From positions 1 through 6,047 of the forward strand of contig CAZSUN010000170.1 in assembly GCA_964610045.1 (NCBI GenBank): a DNA stretch of 6,047 nucleotides, read 5' to 3'. The position numbers and the translations under genes were made by a program. The first letter of the stretch is position 1. The number at the start of each line of letters is the position of its first letter. Shown here piece after piece: positions 1 to 6,047 of this stretch. The notes beneath the pieces were generated by a model, which was given only the letters and a program-made list of their open reading frames with translations, was not told the DNA's origin and made no database searches. The stretch comes from JACCYX01 sp964610045. GTDB taxonomy: Bacteria; Chloroflexota; Chloroflexia; Thermomicrobiales; UBA6265.

Positions 1-1003
1 CCTTGTGCTCGAACCGGCGACCTACGCCCGTGAACGGCTCGATCGCGTCGATCGCTTCTCGCGGGGTAAACCCAACCGAGTGAAGCGCGGCCACCGCCGC
101 GATCGCGTTCCTCGCGTTGTGTTTTCCGGGCACCGAGAGGTTCGCCGGATACTCCGTGCCATCGGGGCTCCGGAAAACCCAAGCATCTTCAACCCGGCTC
201 AGCTTCCAGTCCGCATGCTCGCTCTCACCGAAGGTGACCATGGCGAACGGCAGGTCCCCGCTCTCCCTGAGCGATGCAACAACACGAGTGCATCCAACGT
301 CGTCCGCGGCTATCACCAGCGTTCCACCTGGCCTCGTGCCGAGGGCGAATTGCAGGAAAGCCGCGTCGTAATCGGCCTGGTCGGCATAGATGTCGGGGTG
401 ATCGAAACTCACCGCGGTGACGATCGAGACCTCGGGCTGGAGCCACAGGAACGACCGGGAAAACTCGTCCGCCTCGACCACCATGAACTCGCCGCTGCCC
501 CGGGCGGTATTCGTCCCCAGGCCCGGCAACACCGCGCCAACCGCGAACCCGGGATCGAGTTCCAGCCCAATCAGGCCAATCGCCAGCATCCCCGAGGTGG
601 TGGACTTTCCGTGTGTGCCCGCCACCGCGATCTCGCGCCGTGGATTGGCCATCATGCCCAGGAGTTGCCCCCTGGAAGTCAGGATCGCCCCATGCTCCCG
701 CGCCGCGGCGAGTTCGGAGGCGGCATGCAACTCCGCGCGCAACGTGCTCACGACAAGGTCGGCCCGGCTGGCCAGGGTTGGATCGTCATGACCAATGACG
801 ATGTCCACCCCCATCTCCCGCAAGGACTGCACGATCGCGGAGTCCGAGGCGTCCGACCCGGTTATGGAGTAGCCATCCAGAAGCAGCACCTGCGCCAGGC
901 CGCTCATGCTGATGCCGCCAATCCCAATGAAATGCACCGTTGCCGGCGGGGGCGGAAGGGCGAGGTTCTGACTCAGGCGTTCGAGTTCGGTCACGTGATG
1001 CAT
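1..1003 (-). CDS. murC: UDP-N-acetylmuramate--L-alanine ligase MurC, 3' end cut off by window edge
   Basis: This cytoplasmic ligase uses ATP to add L-alanine to UDP-MurNAc, the first step of stem-peptide synthesis. The reading frame is open for 334 codons to the window edge. The family is usually about 450-480 residues, so most of the C-terminal domain lies outside. Visible in order: an N-terminal nucleotide-binding Gly-rich motif HFIGIGGISMSGLA (residues 24-37); the ATP P-loop GTHGKSTTS (129-137), where the usual first Thr after Lys is Ser; EADE (177-180) and DH (201-202), which match the Mg-binding Glu and His; PGKHNARNAIAA (292-303), the Asn-containing motif of the central domain; and GVGRRFEHK (326-334), the start of the C-terminal domain. 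The His loop reads TAVSFDHPDIY rather than the common TN-x3-DHLD-x-Y. The ATG at 1003 lies six bases after the murD stop but has no spaced ribosome site. A GTG at 994, eight bases after AGGA, is a plausible alternative start. The family call is secure; it is MurC rather than Mpl because of its place next to murD and the GTHGK motif, but Mpl shares much of this pattern. Confidence 0.93.
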   Translation of the reverse strand, partial: MHHVTELERLSQNLALPPPPATVHFIGIGGISMSGLAQVLLLDGYSITGSDASDSAIVQSLREMGVDIVIGHDDPTLASRADLVVSTLRAELHAASELAAAREHGAILTSRGQLLGMMANPRREIAVAGTHGKSTTSGMLAIGLIGLELDPGFAVGAVLPGLGTNTARGSGEFMVVEADEFSRSFLWLQPEVSIVTAVSFDHPDIYADQADYDAAFLQFALGTRPGGTLVIAADDVGCTRVVASLRESGDLPFAMVTFGESEHADWKLSRVEDAWVFRSPDGTEYPANLSVPGKHNARNAIAAVAALHSVGFTPREAIDAIEPFTGVGRRFEHK

Positions 1004-1006
1004 CCT
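1003..1006 (-). promoter_or_regulatory. Possible ribosome binding site that would favour a GTG start for murC
   Basis: The bases AGGA span the first base of the ATG at 1003 and end eight bases before an in-frame GTG at 994-992. This spacing is normal for a Shine-Dalgarno site, whereas for the ATG itself the motif is directly adjacent and cannot work. If GTG is used, MurC loses only three residues (Met-His-His). Coupling to the murD stop could instead serve the ATG, so the choice is open. Confidence 0.4.
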
Positions 1007-1009
1007 GGG

Positions 1010-2437
1010 CTATGAACTGAGGGAGAGGTGTCGCTGGGCTGCCTGCCGGAACTGCTCGCCCCGGTCAAATTCGTTCCTGAACATGCCAAAACTGGCGCAT
1101 GCCGGGCAAAGGGCGATGTAGTCACCGGACGAAGCGTTGCGGGTGGCGGCATCGACCGCCGATGCCATCGTGTCAAATGTACCGGAAATCGGCACATCGC
1201 GCTGTTCGAGAAGTGACTGAAGTCCCGGCGTCGCGCTCCCTTCGAGCAGATACACCCGCACGTCCATGTGCATGAGTTCGTCGGCGAACGGGGCCAGGCC
1301 GGTCTTCTTGTCGGCCCCTCCCGCTATGAGATGAAGCCGTCTTGCCCTCGGCCCCAGCACCCGGACTCCAGCGATCGCCGCCGCTGGCGCCGTCGCGGAG
1401 GTATCGTTCACATACGTCACCCCGGCGCCGCTTCCCACGACCTCCAGCCTGTTCTCAACACCGGCGAATGTCGAAAGTCCCTCCCGGATCGCGACGTCTG
1501 GTACGCCATAGGCATTGCACGCGGCGATGGCCGCGAGGGCATTCATCGCCCCATGCTCACCGTCCAGCGCGAGCAGGCCGGGACGGTCATACTCCCGCGT
1601 GGCCCCGTTCAACCCGCATACCAGCATTCCGCCATCCAGCCAGGCTCCATCCCCGGTTCGCTCGCCCAACCCAATCGGAAGCAGCCTGGCCTGGGTCTCT
1701 CCAGTCACCCTGGACGCCTCTGGATCCTCAGCGTTGTACACAACAACACCGCTTGGCCTCATGAAATGGGCGAGTCCACGCTTTGTCACGGCATAGTGCT
1801 CGAAATCGCGGTAGCGGTCGAGGTGATCCGGGAAGATGTTGGTCAATACCATCACCTGCGGGCCAAGCCCATGGTCGTTGAGCGATTCGATCTGGAAGCT
1901 CGATAGCTCCAGCGCCACCGGCGTCTTCGGCGTCAGTCGATCCAGTTCCATCAGGGCCGAAAGCCCCATGTTGCCCGCGAGCAGCGAATCCGGGTTCCAC
2001 GCCTTCAAAATCGAGCCGATCAGCGCCGAGACGGTCGTCTTGCCCTTCGTGCCCGTAATTCCAATGATTGGGGCTGGGCAATCGCGGAAGAAGATGGACA
2101 TCTCCATCTCGATGTCCACGCCCGATTCCCGGGCGGCCAGGAGATACGGGGAGTCCATCGGCACGCCCGGATTCCGGACCACAACGTCGGCTCCCTCACG
2201 CGTGAAGTCGCCGAAATCGTGTGCGCCGAGGTGATACGCGATCGGCAGTCCGTCGAGCTGGGCCATCGATGTGGCCAGCGCGGATTCGTCTCGCGTGTCG
2301 GTGACCGTGACGATGGCGCCATGACTCGCCAGGTAACGAGCAGCCCCAACACCCCCGCCAAGCACGCCAAGTCCCATCACGGTCACGCGCCTGCCAGCCC
2401 AGTTCGTCGCGCCTGTCACGGTTTCGCCCATCGTCAT
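1010..2437 (-). CDS. murD: UDP-N-acetylmuramoylalanine--D-glutamate ligase MurD
   Basis: MurD adds D-glutamate to UDP-MurNAc-L-alanine in the cytoplasm using ATP. At 475 residues it is slightly longer than the usual ~440-460. Visible in order: a Rossmann-like N-terminal motif VMGLGVLGGG (20-29) that holds the UDP part; RNPGVP (88-93); the P-loop GITGTKGKTT (126-135); GN (155-156); ELSSFQIE (177-184); N200 and DHLD (204-207); K219, which aligns with the carbamylated lysine; GEHGAMNALAA (293-303); and the C-terminal motifs FAGVENRLE (324-332), NDTSATAP (344-351), AGGADKK (372-378) and CPACASFGMF (444-453). Two conserved C-terminal residues differ: the Lys of the usual DSKATN is Ser347, and the His of the usual HR-x-E is Asn329. 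The ATG directly abuts the mraY TAG stop, with no clear ribosome site, so translation is probably coupled. A second ATG lies two codons in, at 2431. Confidence 0.97.
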   Translation of the reverse strand: MTMGETVTGATNWAGRRVTVMGLGVLGGGVGAARYLASHGAIVTVTDTRDESALATSMAQLDGLPIAYHLGAHDFGDFTREGADVVVRNPGVPMDSPYLLAARESGVDIEMEMSIFFRDCPAPIIGITGTKGKTTVSALIGSILKAWNPDSLLAGNMGLSALMELDRLTPKTPVALELSSFQIESLNDHGLGPQVMVLTNIFPDHLDRYRDFEHYAVTKRGLAHFMRPSGVVVYNAEDPEASRVTGETQARLLPIGLGERTGDGAWLDGGMLVCGLNGATREYDRPGLLALDGEHGAMNALAAIAACNAYGVPDVAIREGLSTFAGVENRLEVVGSGAGVTYVNDTSATAPAAAIAGVRVLGPRARRLHLIAGGADKKTGLAPFADELMHMDVRVYLLEGSATPGLQSLLEQRDVPISGTFDTMASAVDAATRNASSGDYIALCPACASFGMFRNEFDRGEQFRQAAQRHLSLSS

Positions 2438-3472
2438 CTACAACAGCGCCAGCGCGACGCCAAGCAGGCCGCACATCATGCCCGCCAGCGCGAACCGAAT
2501 CGTTATCTGCGTCTCGCTCCAACCCAGCACTTCGAAGTGGTGGTGGAATGGCGTCATCAGGAAGATGCGCTTGCCCTTCGTCAGCTTGAAATAGGACACC
2601 TGGATCATCACGGAGAGCGTTTCGGCTATGAACACAGCCCCAACGATCGGGAGCAGCAGCCACTGACCTGTCATGAAGGCCGCCACTGCGAGCGCGGCGC
2701 CCAACGGCAACGCACCGGTGTCTCCCATGATTACCTGCGCCGGATGCGCGTTGAACCACAGGAATCCGGCCAGTGATCCCACCATCGTGAAGCAGAACGT
2801 CACCACCCCAAGCTGTCCCTGACGATAGGCGATGATGCCATAGGCGCCGAACGCGATCGCCGCCGTCAGCGCCGCCAGCCCGTCGAGCCCGTCCGTCAGA
2901 TTGACGGCGTTCGACATCGACACGATCGCGAACGCGGCCACCGGCACGTACCAGAACTTCATGTCGAACTGGCCGAAGAACGGCACATACACCGAATGCA
3001 GTCCCAGCCCAAACGGATCGGGCAGGTAGAGAATCGTCGCCGCCACGATGCCCACCACCCACAACCAGGCAAACTTGAATCGCGCCGTCATTCCGGATTC
3101 CTTGCCGCCCACCAGGTTCATCCGGTCATCGACATACCCCAGGAACCCCACCGCGATGATCACCGCGACTGGCAGCAGCATCGATAACCGGCCCGCCACG
3201 TTGAAGATTAGGGTCACGAACACCGCCGAGGTGGTGAACATGAGCCCGCCCATCGTCGGCGTGCCCGTCTTGCCCACGTGCTGCGTGAGTTCGTCGCGAA
3301 TCTTCTTGCCATACCGCCGCTGCCGAAGGTAGGTCACCATCGGGCGGCCAATCAGCAGGGTGATCGCGAACGACAGCGCGGCGAGCGCCAGGGACACGGC
3401 CATGTTCTCGTTCGGGTCGTGCGGCATGATTTCCATGAGCGCGGGCGAGAGTGGCGAAACCGTGAAATCCAT
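2438..3472 (-). CDS. mraY: Phospho-N-acetylmuramoyl-pentapeptide-transferase MraY
   Basis: MraY is the integral membrane enzyme that moves phospho-MurNAc-pentapeptide from UDP to undecaprenyl phosphate, making lipid I. The protein is 344 residues, within the normal range of about 320-360, with many hydrophobic segments (the family has ten), the first at about residues 25-42. Diagnostic motifs are all present: GKTGTPTMGG (67-76), the catalytic Asp pair D115-D116 in GYVDD, NLTDGLDGLA (191-200), MGDTGALPLG (249-258) with D251, and PFHHHFE (308-314) with the His triplet. The N-terminus has about 24 polar residues before the first membrane segment, and other Met codons exist at residues 13, 16 and 24. 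I keep the first Met because its ATG overlaps the murF stop by one base and has a good upstream ribosome site. It is the only membrane protein of the cluster in this window and uses the product of the MurF reaction encoded just before it. Confidence 0.98.
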   Translation of the reverse strand: MDFTVSPLSPALMEIMPHDPNENMAVSLALAALSFAITLLIGRPMVTYLRQRRYGKKIRDELTQHVGKTGTPTMGGLMFTTSAVFVTLIFNVAGRLSMLLPVAVIIAVGFLGYVDDRMNLVGGKESGMTARFKFAWLWVVGIVAATILYLPDPFGLGLHSVYVPFFGQFDMKFWYVPVAAFAIVSMSNAVNLTDGLDGLAALTAAIAFGAYGIIAYRQGQLGVVTFCFTMVGSLAGFLWFNAHPAQVIMGDTGALPLGAALAVAAFMTGQWLLLPIVGAVFIAETLSVMIQVSYFKLTKGKRIFLMTPFHHHFEVLGWSETQITIRFALAGMMCGLLGVALALL

Positions 3473-4929
3473 CAGGCGCCCACCTGCCGGGAACCCTGCT
3501 TCTTCTCGCCGGCTCCAGGCCCAATGTCGGACCGCAGTTCCGCCACCATGGTTTCCATCTTCAGCCCCCTGGAGCCCTTCAGCAGCAGAACGTCTCCGTC
3601 TCGAAGTTCCGATCGCAGGAGATCGACGATCGCCTTCTTCGACTCGTCACCTTCCGGAAAGGCATGCACCTCGATCGAGCGTTCGGCCGCCTCCGCCCCA
3701 AGGTGCGCTTCCGCGGCCATGATCCGAGCGAGTTCTCCATACGTGATGAGGATGTCCAGCAGTCCCCCGGCGCGACGTCCCACCACGCGGTGTTCGTCGT
3801 CCGAGACCTGGCCCAGTTCCCGCATGTCGCCAAGCACCGCGATCTTTCGCTTCGGCTGGATGTCTTCGAGCAGGCCCAGACCGGCGAGCATCGACTGGGT
3901 GCTTGCGTTGTAGGTATCGTCGATGATCTCCGACCCGTTCGGGCCAGGCGACGTCGCGAGCCGCACCTGGATCTGCGGATCCTGCAGGCCGGCCAGCATG
4001 TCCGAAATATGCACCCCCATCGAGTGACCAACCGCCAGCGCCACCAGCGAAATCTGGAGTCCTGGCACCCCGTAGAACGGCACCTTCACGAAATACCGTT
4101 CGCCGTCCACCACCAGCCAGTACGAGGTACCCTGGAGGCCCTCGGTGCGAATGCTTTCCGCCCGGATGTCGCACCCCTCGCCCAGACCGTAGGTCACCAC
4201 CCTGGCGCGTGTCTGGGAAGCCATCGCCGCCACCCGCGGATCGTCGCCATTCAGAATCGCGATGCCATCCTCGGGCAGCGCCTGGACCAGTTCGGCCTTC
4301 GTCTCCGCGATCGCCTCGATCGACCCCATTCGCTCAAGATGCACGTTCTGCACGTTCGTCACCACGCCGATCCGCGGTTGCGCGATGCTCGCCAGGAGCG
4401 TCAACTCGCCATAGGCGTAGGCGCCCCCCATTTCGAGCACCATGACCTGGGTGTGGTCCGGCGCCTCGAGCAGTGAGTAGGGCAAGCCAATCTCGTTGTT
4501 ATAGCTTCCAGGGCTCTTGTACACCCGAAAGGCGTTCCTCAGAACGGCGGCTATCGCTTCCTTGCTGCTCGTCTTGCCGATACTCCCGGTCACGCCTATC
4601 ACGGTCAGGTCGAGGCGGTCCCGCCGCCATCTGGCCCACTTTTGCAGCGCCACGATCGTTTCGTCCACCACGATCAGCGGACCGCTCACCTCTGGATGCG
4701 CGTCCGCCCATTCGCGCGACACAAGGGACGCCGCGGCCCCCCGTTCGATGGCGTCGAGCGTGAACTCGTTGCCGTCGTGGACCTCACCCTTGACCGCGAT
4801 GTACAGGTCACCCGGTTTCACCAGGCGCGAATCGCGCTCGTATCCCGCGAATGCCAGATCTGGGCGAGGATTTCCTCGCGGTTCCCCTTCCGTGCCCGCG
4901 AGCACGTCCTTAAGCCTGTACCGCGTCAT
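3472..4929 (-). CDS. murF: UDP-N-acetylmuramoyl-tripeptide--D-alanyl-D-alanine ligase MurF
   Basis: MurF attaches D-Ala-D-Ala to the UDP-MurNAc-tripeptide with ATP, completing the cytoplasmic precursor used by MraY. At 485 residues it is close to the usual ~450-480. Visible in order: the MurE/MurF-type N-terminal motif DSRLVKPGDLYIAVKGEVHDG (33-53); the P-loop GVTGSIGKTSSKE (112-124), with Ser-Ser where Thr-Thr is common; NNEIGLP (144-150); LEMGG (165-169); TNVQNVHLERMGS (191-203); K211 in AETK, at the place of the carbamylated lysine; and in the C-terminal domain DDTYNAS (337-343), LGDMRELG (366-373) and LLLKGSRGLKME (448-459). MurF rather than MurE is indicated by NNEIG, LGDM and KGSR. The central-domain segment usually read as G-x-HN-x-x-NALAA is here PGLQISLVALAV (289-300), lacking both Asn residues. 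The start overlaps the rsmH stop as ATGA and has its own ribosome site. The last ~15 residues are polar and probably disordered. Confidence 0.96.
   Translation of the reverse strand: MTRYRLKDVLAGTEGEPRGNPRPDLAFAGYERDSRLVKPGDLYIAVKGEVHDGNEFTLDAIERGAAASLVSREWADAHPEVSGPLIVVDETIVALQKWARWRRDRLDLTVIGVTGSIGKTSSKEAIAAVLRNAFRVYKSPGSYNNEIGLPYSLLEAPDHTQVMVLEMGGAYAYGELTLLASIAQPRIGVVTNVQNVHLERMGSIEAIAETKAELVQALPEDGIAILNGDDPRVAAMASQTRARVVTYGLGEGCDIRAESIRTEGLQGTSYWLVVDGERYFVKVPFYGVPGLQISLVALAVGHSMGVHISDMLAGLQDPQIQVRLATSPGPNGSEIIDDTYNASTQSMLAGLGLLEDIQPKRKIAVLGDMRELGQVSDDEHRVVGRRAGGLLDILITYGELARIMAAEAHLGAEAAERSIEVHAFPEGDESKKAIVDLLRSELRDGDVLLLKGSRGLKMETMVAELRSDIGPGAGEKKQGSRQVGA
3480..3485 (-). promoter_or_regulatory. 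Ribosome binding site for mraY, inside murF
   Basis: AGGTGG ends seven bases before the mraY ATG at 3472 and lies within the last codons of murF. It supports the longest MraY start over the internal Met codons. Confidence 0.65.
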
Positions 4930-5969
4930 GCCCTGTTTCCTTGTGGCGCCGCCACGTCGCCAGCCGCGTCCAGCCGTTCAGCCACGCGCATGATCGCGCT
5001 CCGGCTCCGTGGGTTTGAGTCGATTTCAATCTGGCCCGGGCGCACTGGTTTCCCAATTCGCCGCAGTACCGGAATAGTGTCGCATGTGCAGATGGGTTGA
5101 TCCGGCGGGCACACACACGTGCGAGCGGAATCTTCCATGAACCGCTTGACGATCCTGTCTTCCAGCGAGTGGAACGAAATGACCACCAGTCGCCCACCCG
5201 GCGCTAGCGCGTCGACCGCCTGGCTCAAAGCGTCGCTCAGCGCGTCGAGTTCGCGATTCACTTCGATCCGCAGTGCCTGGAACGTCCTCGTCGCCGGATG
5301 TATCGTCGCTCCTCGGCGTCCGCCCACCGCTCGTTCCACCAAGGCCATCAGCGCGCCGGTTGTGAGAATCGGCGCCGTCTCGCGCTCGCGCGCGATTCGC
5401 GCGGCGATCTGGCGTGACTTTCGCTCTTCGCCAAAGGTCCAGATGATATCCGCCAGTTCCCGCTGATCGGCGTGATTCACGATGTCGGCCGCGGTTCGCC
5501 CTGCCGACTGGTCGAACCGCATGTCCAGCGGCGCATCGAACCGGAACGAGAATCCCCGTTCGCCCTCATCGAACTGAAACGAGGAAACGCCGAGATCGAA
5601 CAGGACGCCATCGACCGATTCCAGGCCCGAATCAGCCAGAATCTGGCCTAGATTCCGGAAATTCGTCCGCGCCAGCGAGAAGCGATCCGCGTTACGTGGA
5701 TCGGCCTGGATCGAAACGGCCCTGCCAACCGCGGCAAGGTCGGCATCGATCCCGATCACCCGCCCAACCGCGGGCCAACGGTCCAGCAGCAACGACGTGT
5801 GACCGCCTCCGCCAAACGTGGCGTCGACGTAGACGCCACCCGCGACTGGATTGAGTGCCTCCACCGCCTCATGGAGCAACACGGTCACATGCCCGGGCGT
5901 CGATTGTCCGGCGCTCAAGGCATCGTCTGGATTGTCGTCGCGCGGTAAGCGCATGGCGGAACTCGTCAT
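4926..5969 (-). CDS. rsmH: 16S rRNA (cytosine(1402)-N4)-methyltransferase RsmH (MraW)
   Basis: RsmH uses S-adenosylmethionine to methylate N4 of C1402 in the 16S rRNA decoding centre. At 347 residues it is longer than the ~310 typical of the family; about 26 polar residues precede the first conserved block. Visible in order: HVTVLLHEAVEAL (27-39); the SAM-binding motif DATFGGGGHT (49-58); GIDAD (73-77); DLGVSS (125-130); RGFSFRFDAPLDMRFD (138-153); FGEERKSRQIA (179-189); HPATRTFQALRIEVN (224-238); GGRLVVISFHSLEDRIVK (258-275); and a Cys cluster C285-x-C287-x6-C294-x-C296. An in-frame stop lies 14 codons upstream of the ATG at 5969, with no start codon between, so this is the longest possible start. 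It has no good ribosome site. The Met at residue 6 (5954) has a weak GAG seven bases before it and is an alternative. murF follows with a four-base overlap; ftsL and ftsI, the usual next genes, are not there. Confidence 0.97.
   Translation of the reverse strand: MTSSAMRLPRDDNPDDALSAGQSTPGHVTVLLHEAVEALNPVAGGVYVDATFGGGGHTSLLLDRWPAVGRVIGIDADLAAVGRAVSIQADPRNADRFSLARTNFRNLGQILADSGLESVDGVLFDLGVSSFQFDEGERGFSFRFDAPLDMRFDQSAGRTAADIVNHADQRELADIIWTFGEERKSRQIAARIARERETAPILTTGALMALVERAVGGRRGATIHPATRTFQALRIEVNRELDALSDALSQAVDALAPGGRLVVISFHSLEDRIVKRFMEDSARTCVCPPDQPICTCDTIPVLRRIGKPVRPGQIEIDSNPRSRSAIMRVAERLDAAGDVAAPQGNRA
4938..4942 (-). promoter_or_regulatory. Ribosome binding site for murF, inside rsmH
   Basis: AAGGA ends eight bases before the murF ATG at 4929 and lies in the last codons of rsmH. 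With the ATGA overlap this fixes the murF start and allows both independent and coupled initiation. Confidence 0.7.
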
Positions 5970-6047
5970 GGATCTGCTTGTCTGGCTTGCGTGGGCAGTG
6001 ACACGTCGTCACTGTTCGTTCACTTCCAGATGCTACAGCATTCCAGC
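5970..6047 (-). other. Non-coding leader upstream of rsmH
   Basis: These 78 bases are the only non-coding stretch. In the rsmH frame they contain two stop codons (TAG and TGA), and I see no convincing end of an upstream gene, although one unrelated frame stays open. A perfect inverted repeat lies at 5996-6014 and a 12-bp palindrome, ATGCT-AC-AGCAT, at 6030-6041. A TAGCAT sequence (6035-6030, minus strand) resembles a -10 box, but the matching -35 region would fall at or beyond the window edge. mraZ, which commonly precedes rsmH, cannot be judged from so little sequence. Confidence 0.6.
5996..6014. repeat. Perfect 7-bp inverted repeat in the rsmH leader
   Basis: The arms CAGTGAC and GTCACTG flank a five-base spacer, with the near edge 26 bases upstream of the rsmH ATG. 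It could be a protein-binding operator or a small mRNA hairpin. No T-run follows on either strand, so a rho-independent terminator is unlikely. Its function is unknown. Confidence 0.55.

Noticed and set aside
5..1015. A 336-codon open frame on the plus strand
   Set aside because: It lies opposite murC, whose minus-strand frame carries all family motifs. Its translation is rich in Arg, His, Gly and Pro with no recognisable domain, which is typical of antisense frames in GC-rich DNA.
1268..1906. A 212-codon open frame on the plus strand
   Set aside because: It lies entirely antisense to murD, has no recognisable motif and shows the composition of a GC-rich shadow frame.
2196..3062. A 288-codon open frame on the minus strand
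   Set aside because: It spans the mraY/murD junction in a different frame from both verified genes, and its composition is that of an out-of-frame translation.
99..4314. Four copies of the palindrome GCGATCGC (99-106, 1371-1378, 2853-2860, 4307-4314), recalling the HIP1 repeat of cyanobacteria
   Set aside because: All lie inside coding sequence and can be explained by frequent GCG, ATC and GCC codons in Ala-Ile-Ala-like contexts. The genes do not otherwise suggest a cyanobacterium.
3664..4476. A 270-codon open frame on the plus strand
   Set aside because: It is antisense to murF, rich in His and Arg, and lacks any domain signature.
5996..6014. The leader inverted repeat as a rho-independent terminator
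   Set aside because: The stem is only seven base pairs with moderate GC, and no T-run follows on either strand.
6030..6035. TAGCAT on the minus strand as a -10 promoter box for rsmH
   Set aside because: It is a partial match to TATAAT without a TGn extension, and the -35 region would fall at or past the window edge, so the call cannot be supported.

Overview
The window is a stretch of a bacterial dcw (division and cell wall) cluster, read entirely on the minus strand. In order of transcription, from high to low coordinates, it holds rsmH (mraW), murF, mraY, murD and the first ~334 codons of murC, which runs off the left edge. All five were identified from family motifs in the translated sequence. 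There are no plus-strand genes, RNA genes, mobile elements or CRISPR arrays, and the only non-coding stretch is the 78 bases upstream of rsmH.

The base composition is GC-rich (about 60%, estimated by eye) and uniform, with codons ending mainly in G or C, as in high-GC bacteria. The organism makes peptidoglycan. Several residue patterns are the kind I associate with Chloroflexota (Thermomicrobia-like) and other non-proteobacterial lineages: Asn-Asp-Thr-x-Ala-Thr in MurD, a Phe-Asp-His-Pro-Asp metal-site loop in MurC, and a CxC-x6-CxC cluster in RsmH. This placement is a tentative inference, because no phylogenetic marker search could be run.

The layout is very tight. Positions 5970-6047 are a short leader with a perfect 7-bp inverted repeat. 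rsmH (5969-4926) overlaps murF (4929-3472) by four bases. murF overlaps mraY (3472-2438) by one base. The mraY stop abuts the murD start (2437-1010), and murD is followed after six bases by murC (1003 to the edge). This implies one polycistronic message with translational coupling.

MurC, MurD and MurF are three of the four ATP-dependent amino-acid ligases that build UDP-MurNAc-pentapeptide in the cytoplasm. MraY transfers the phospho-MurNAc-pentapeptide to undecaprenyl phosphate at the membrane, giving lipid I. RsmH methylates 16S rRNA and travels with this cluster in most bacteria. The genes usually found inside this block are absent at their usual places: ftsL, ftsI and murE between rsmH and murF, and ftsW and murG between murD and murC. 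The stretch is therefore a condensed precursor-synthesis cassette without divisome genes. Together with unusual substitutions at otherwise conserved positions of the three ligases, that is the most notable content. I see no evidence of a wholly new system.
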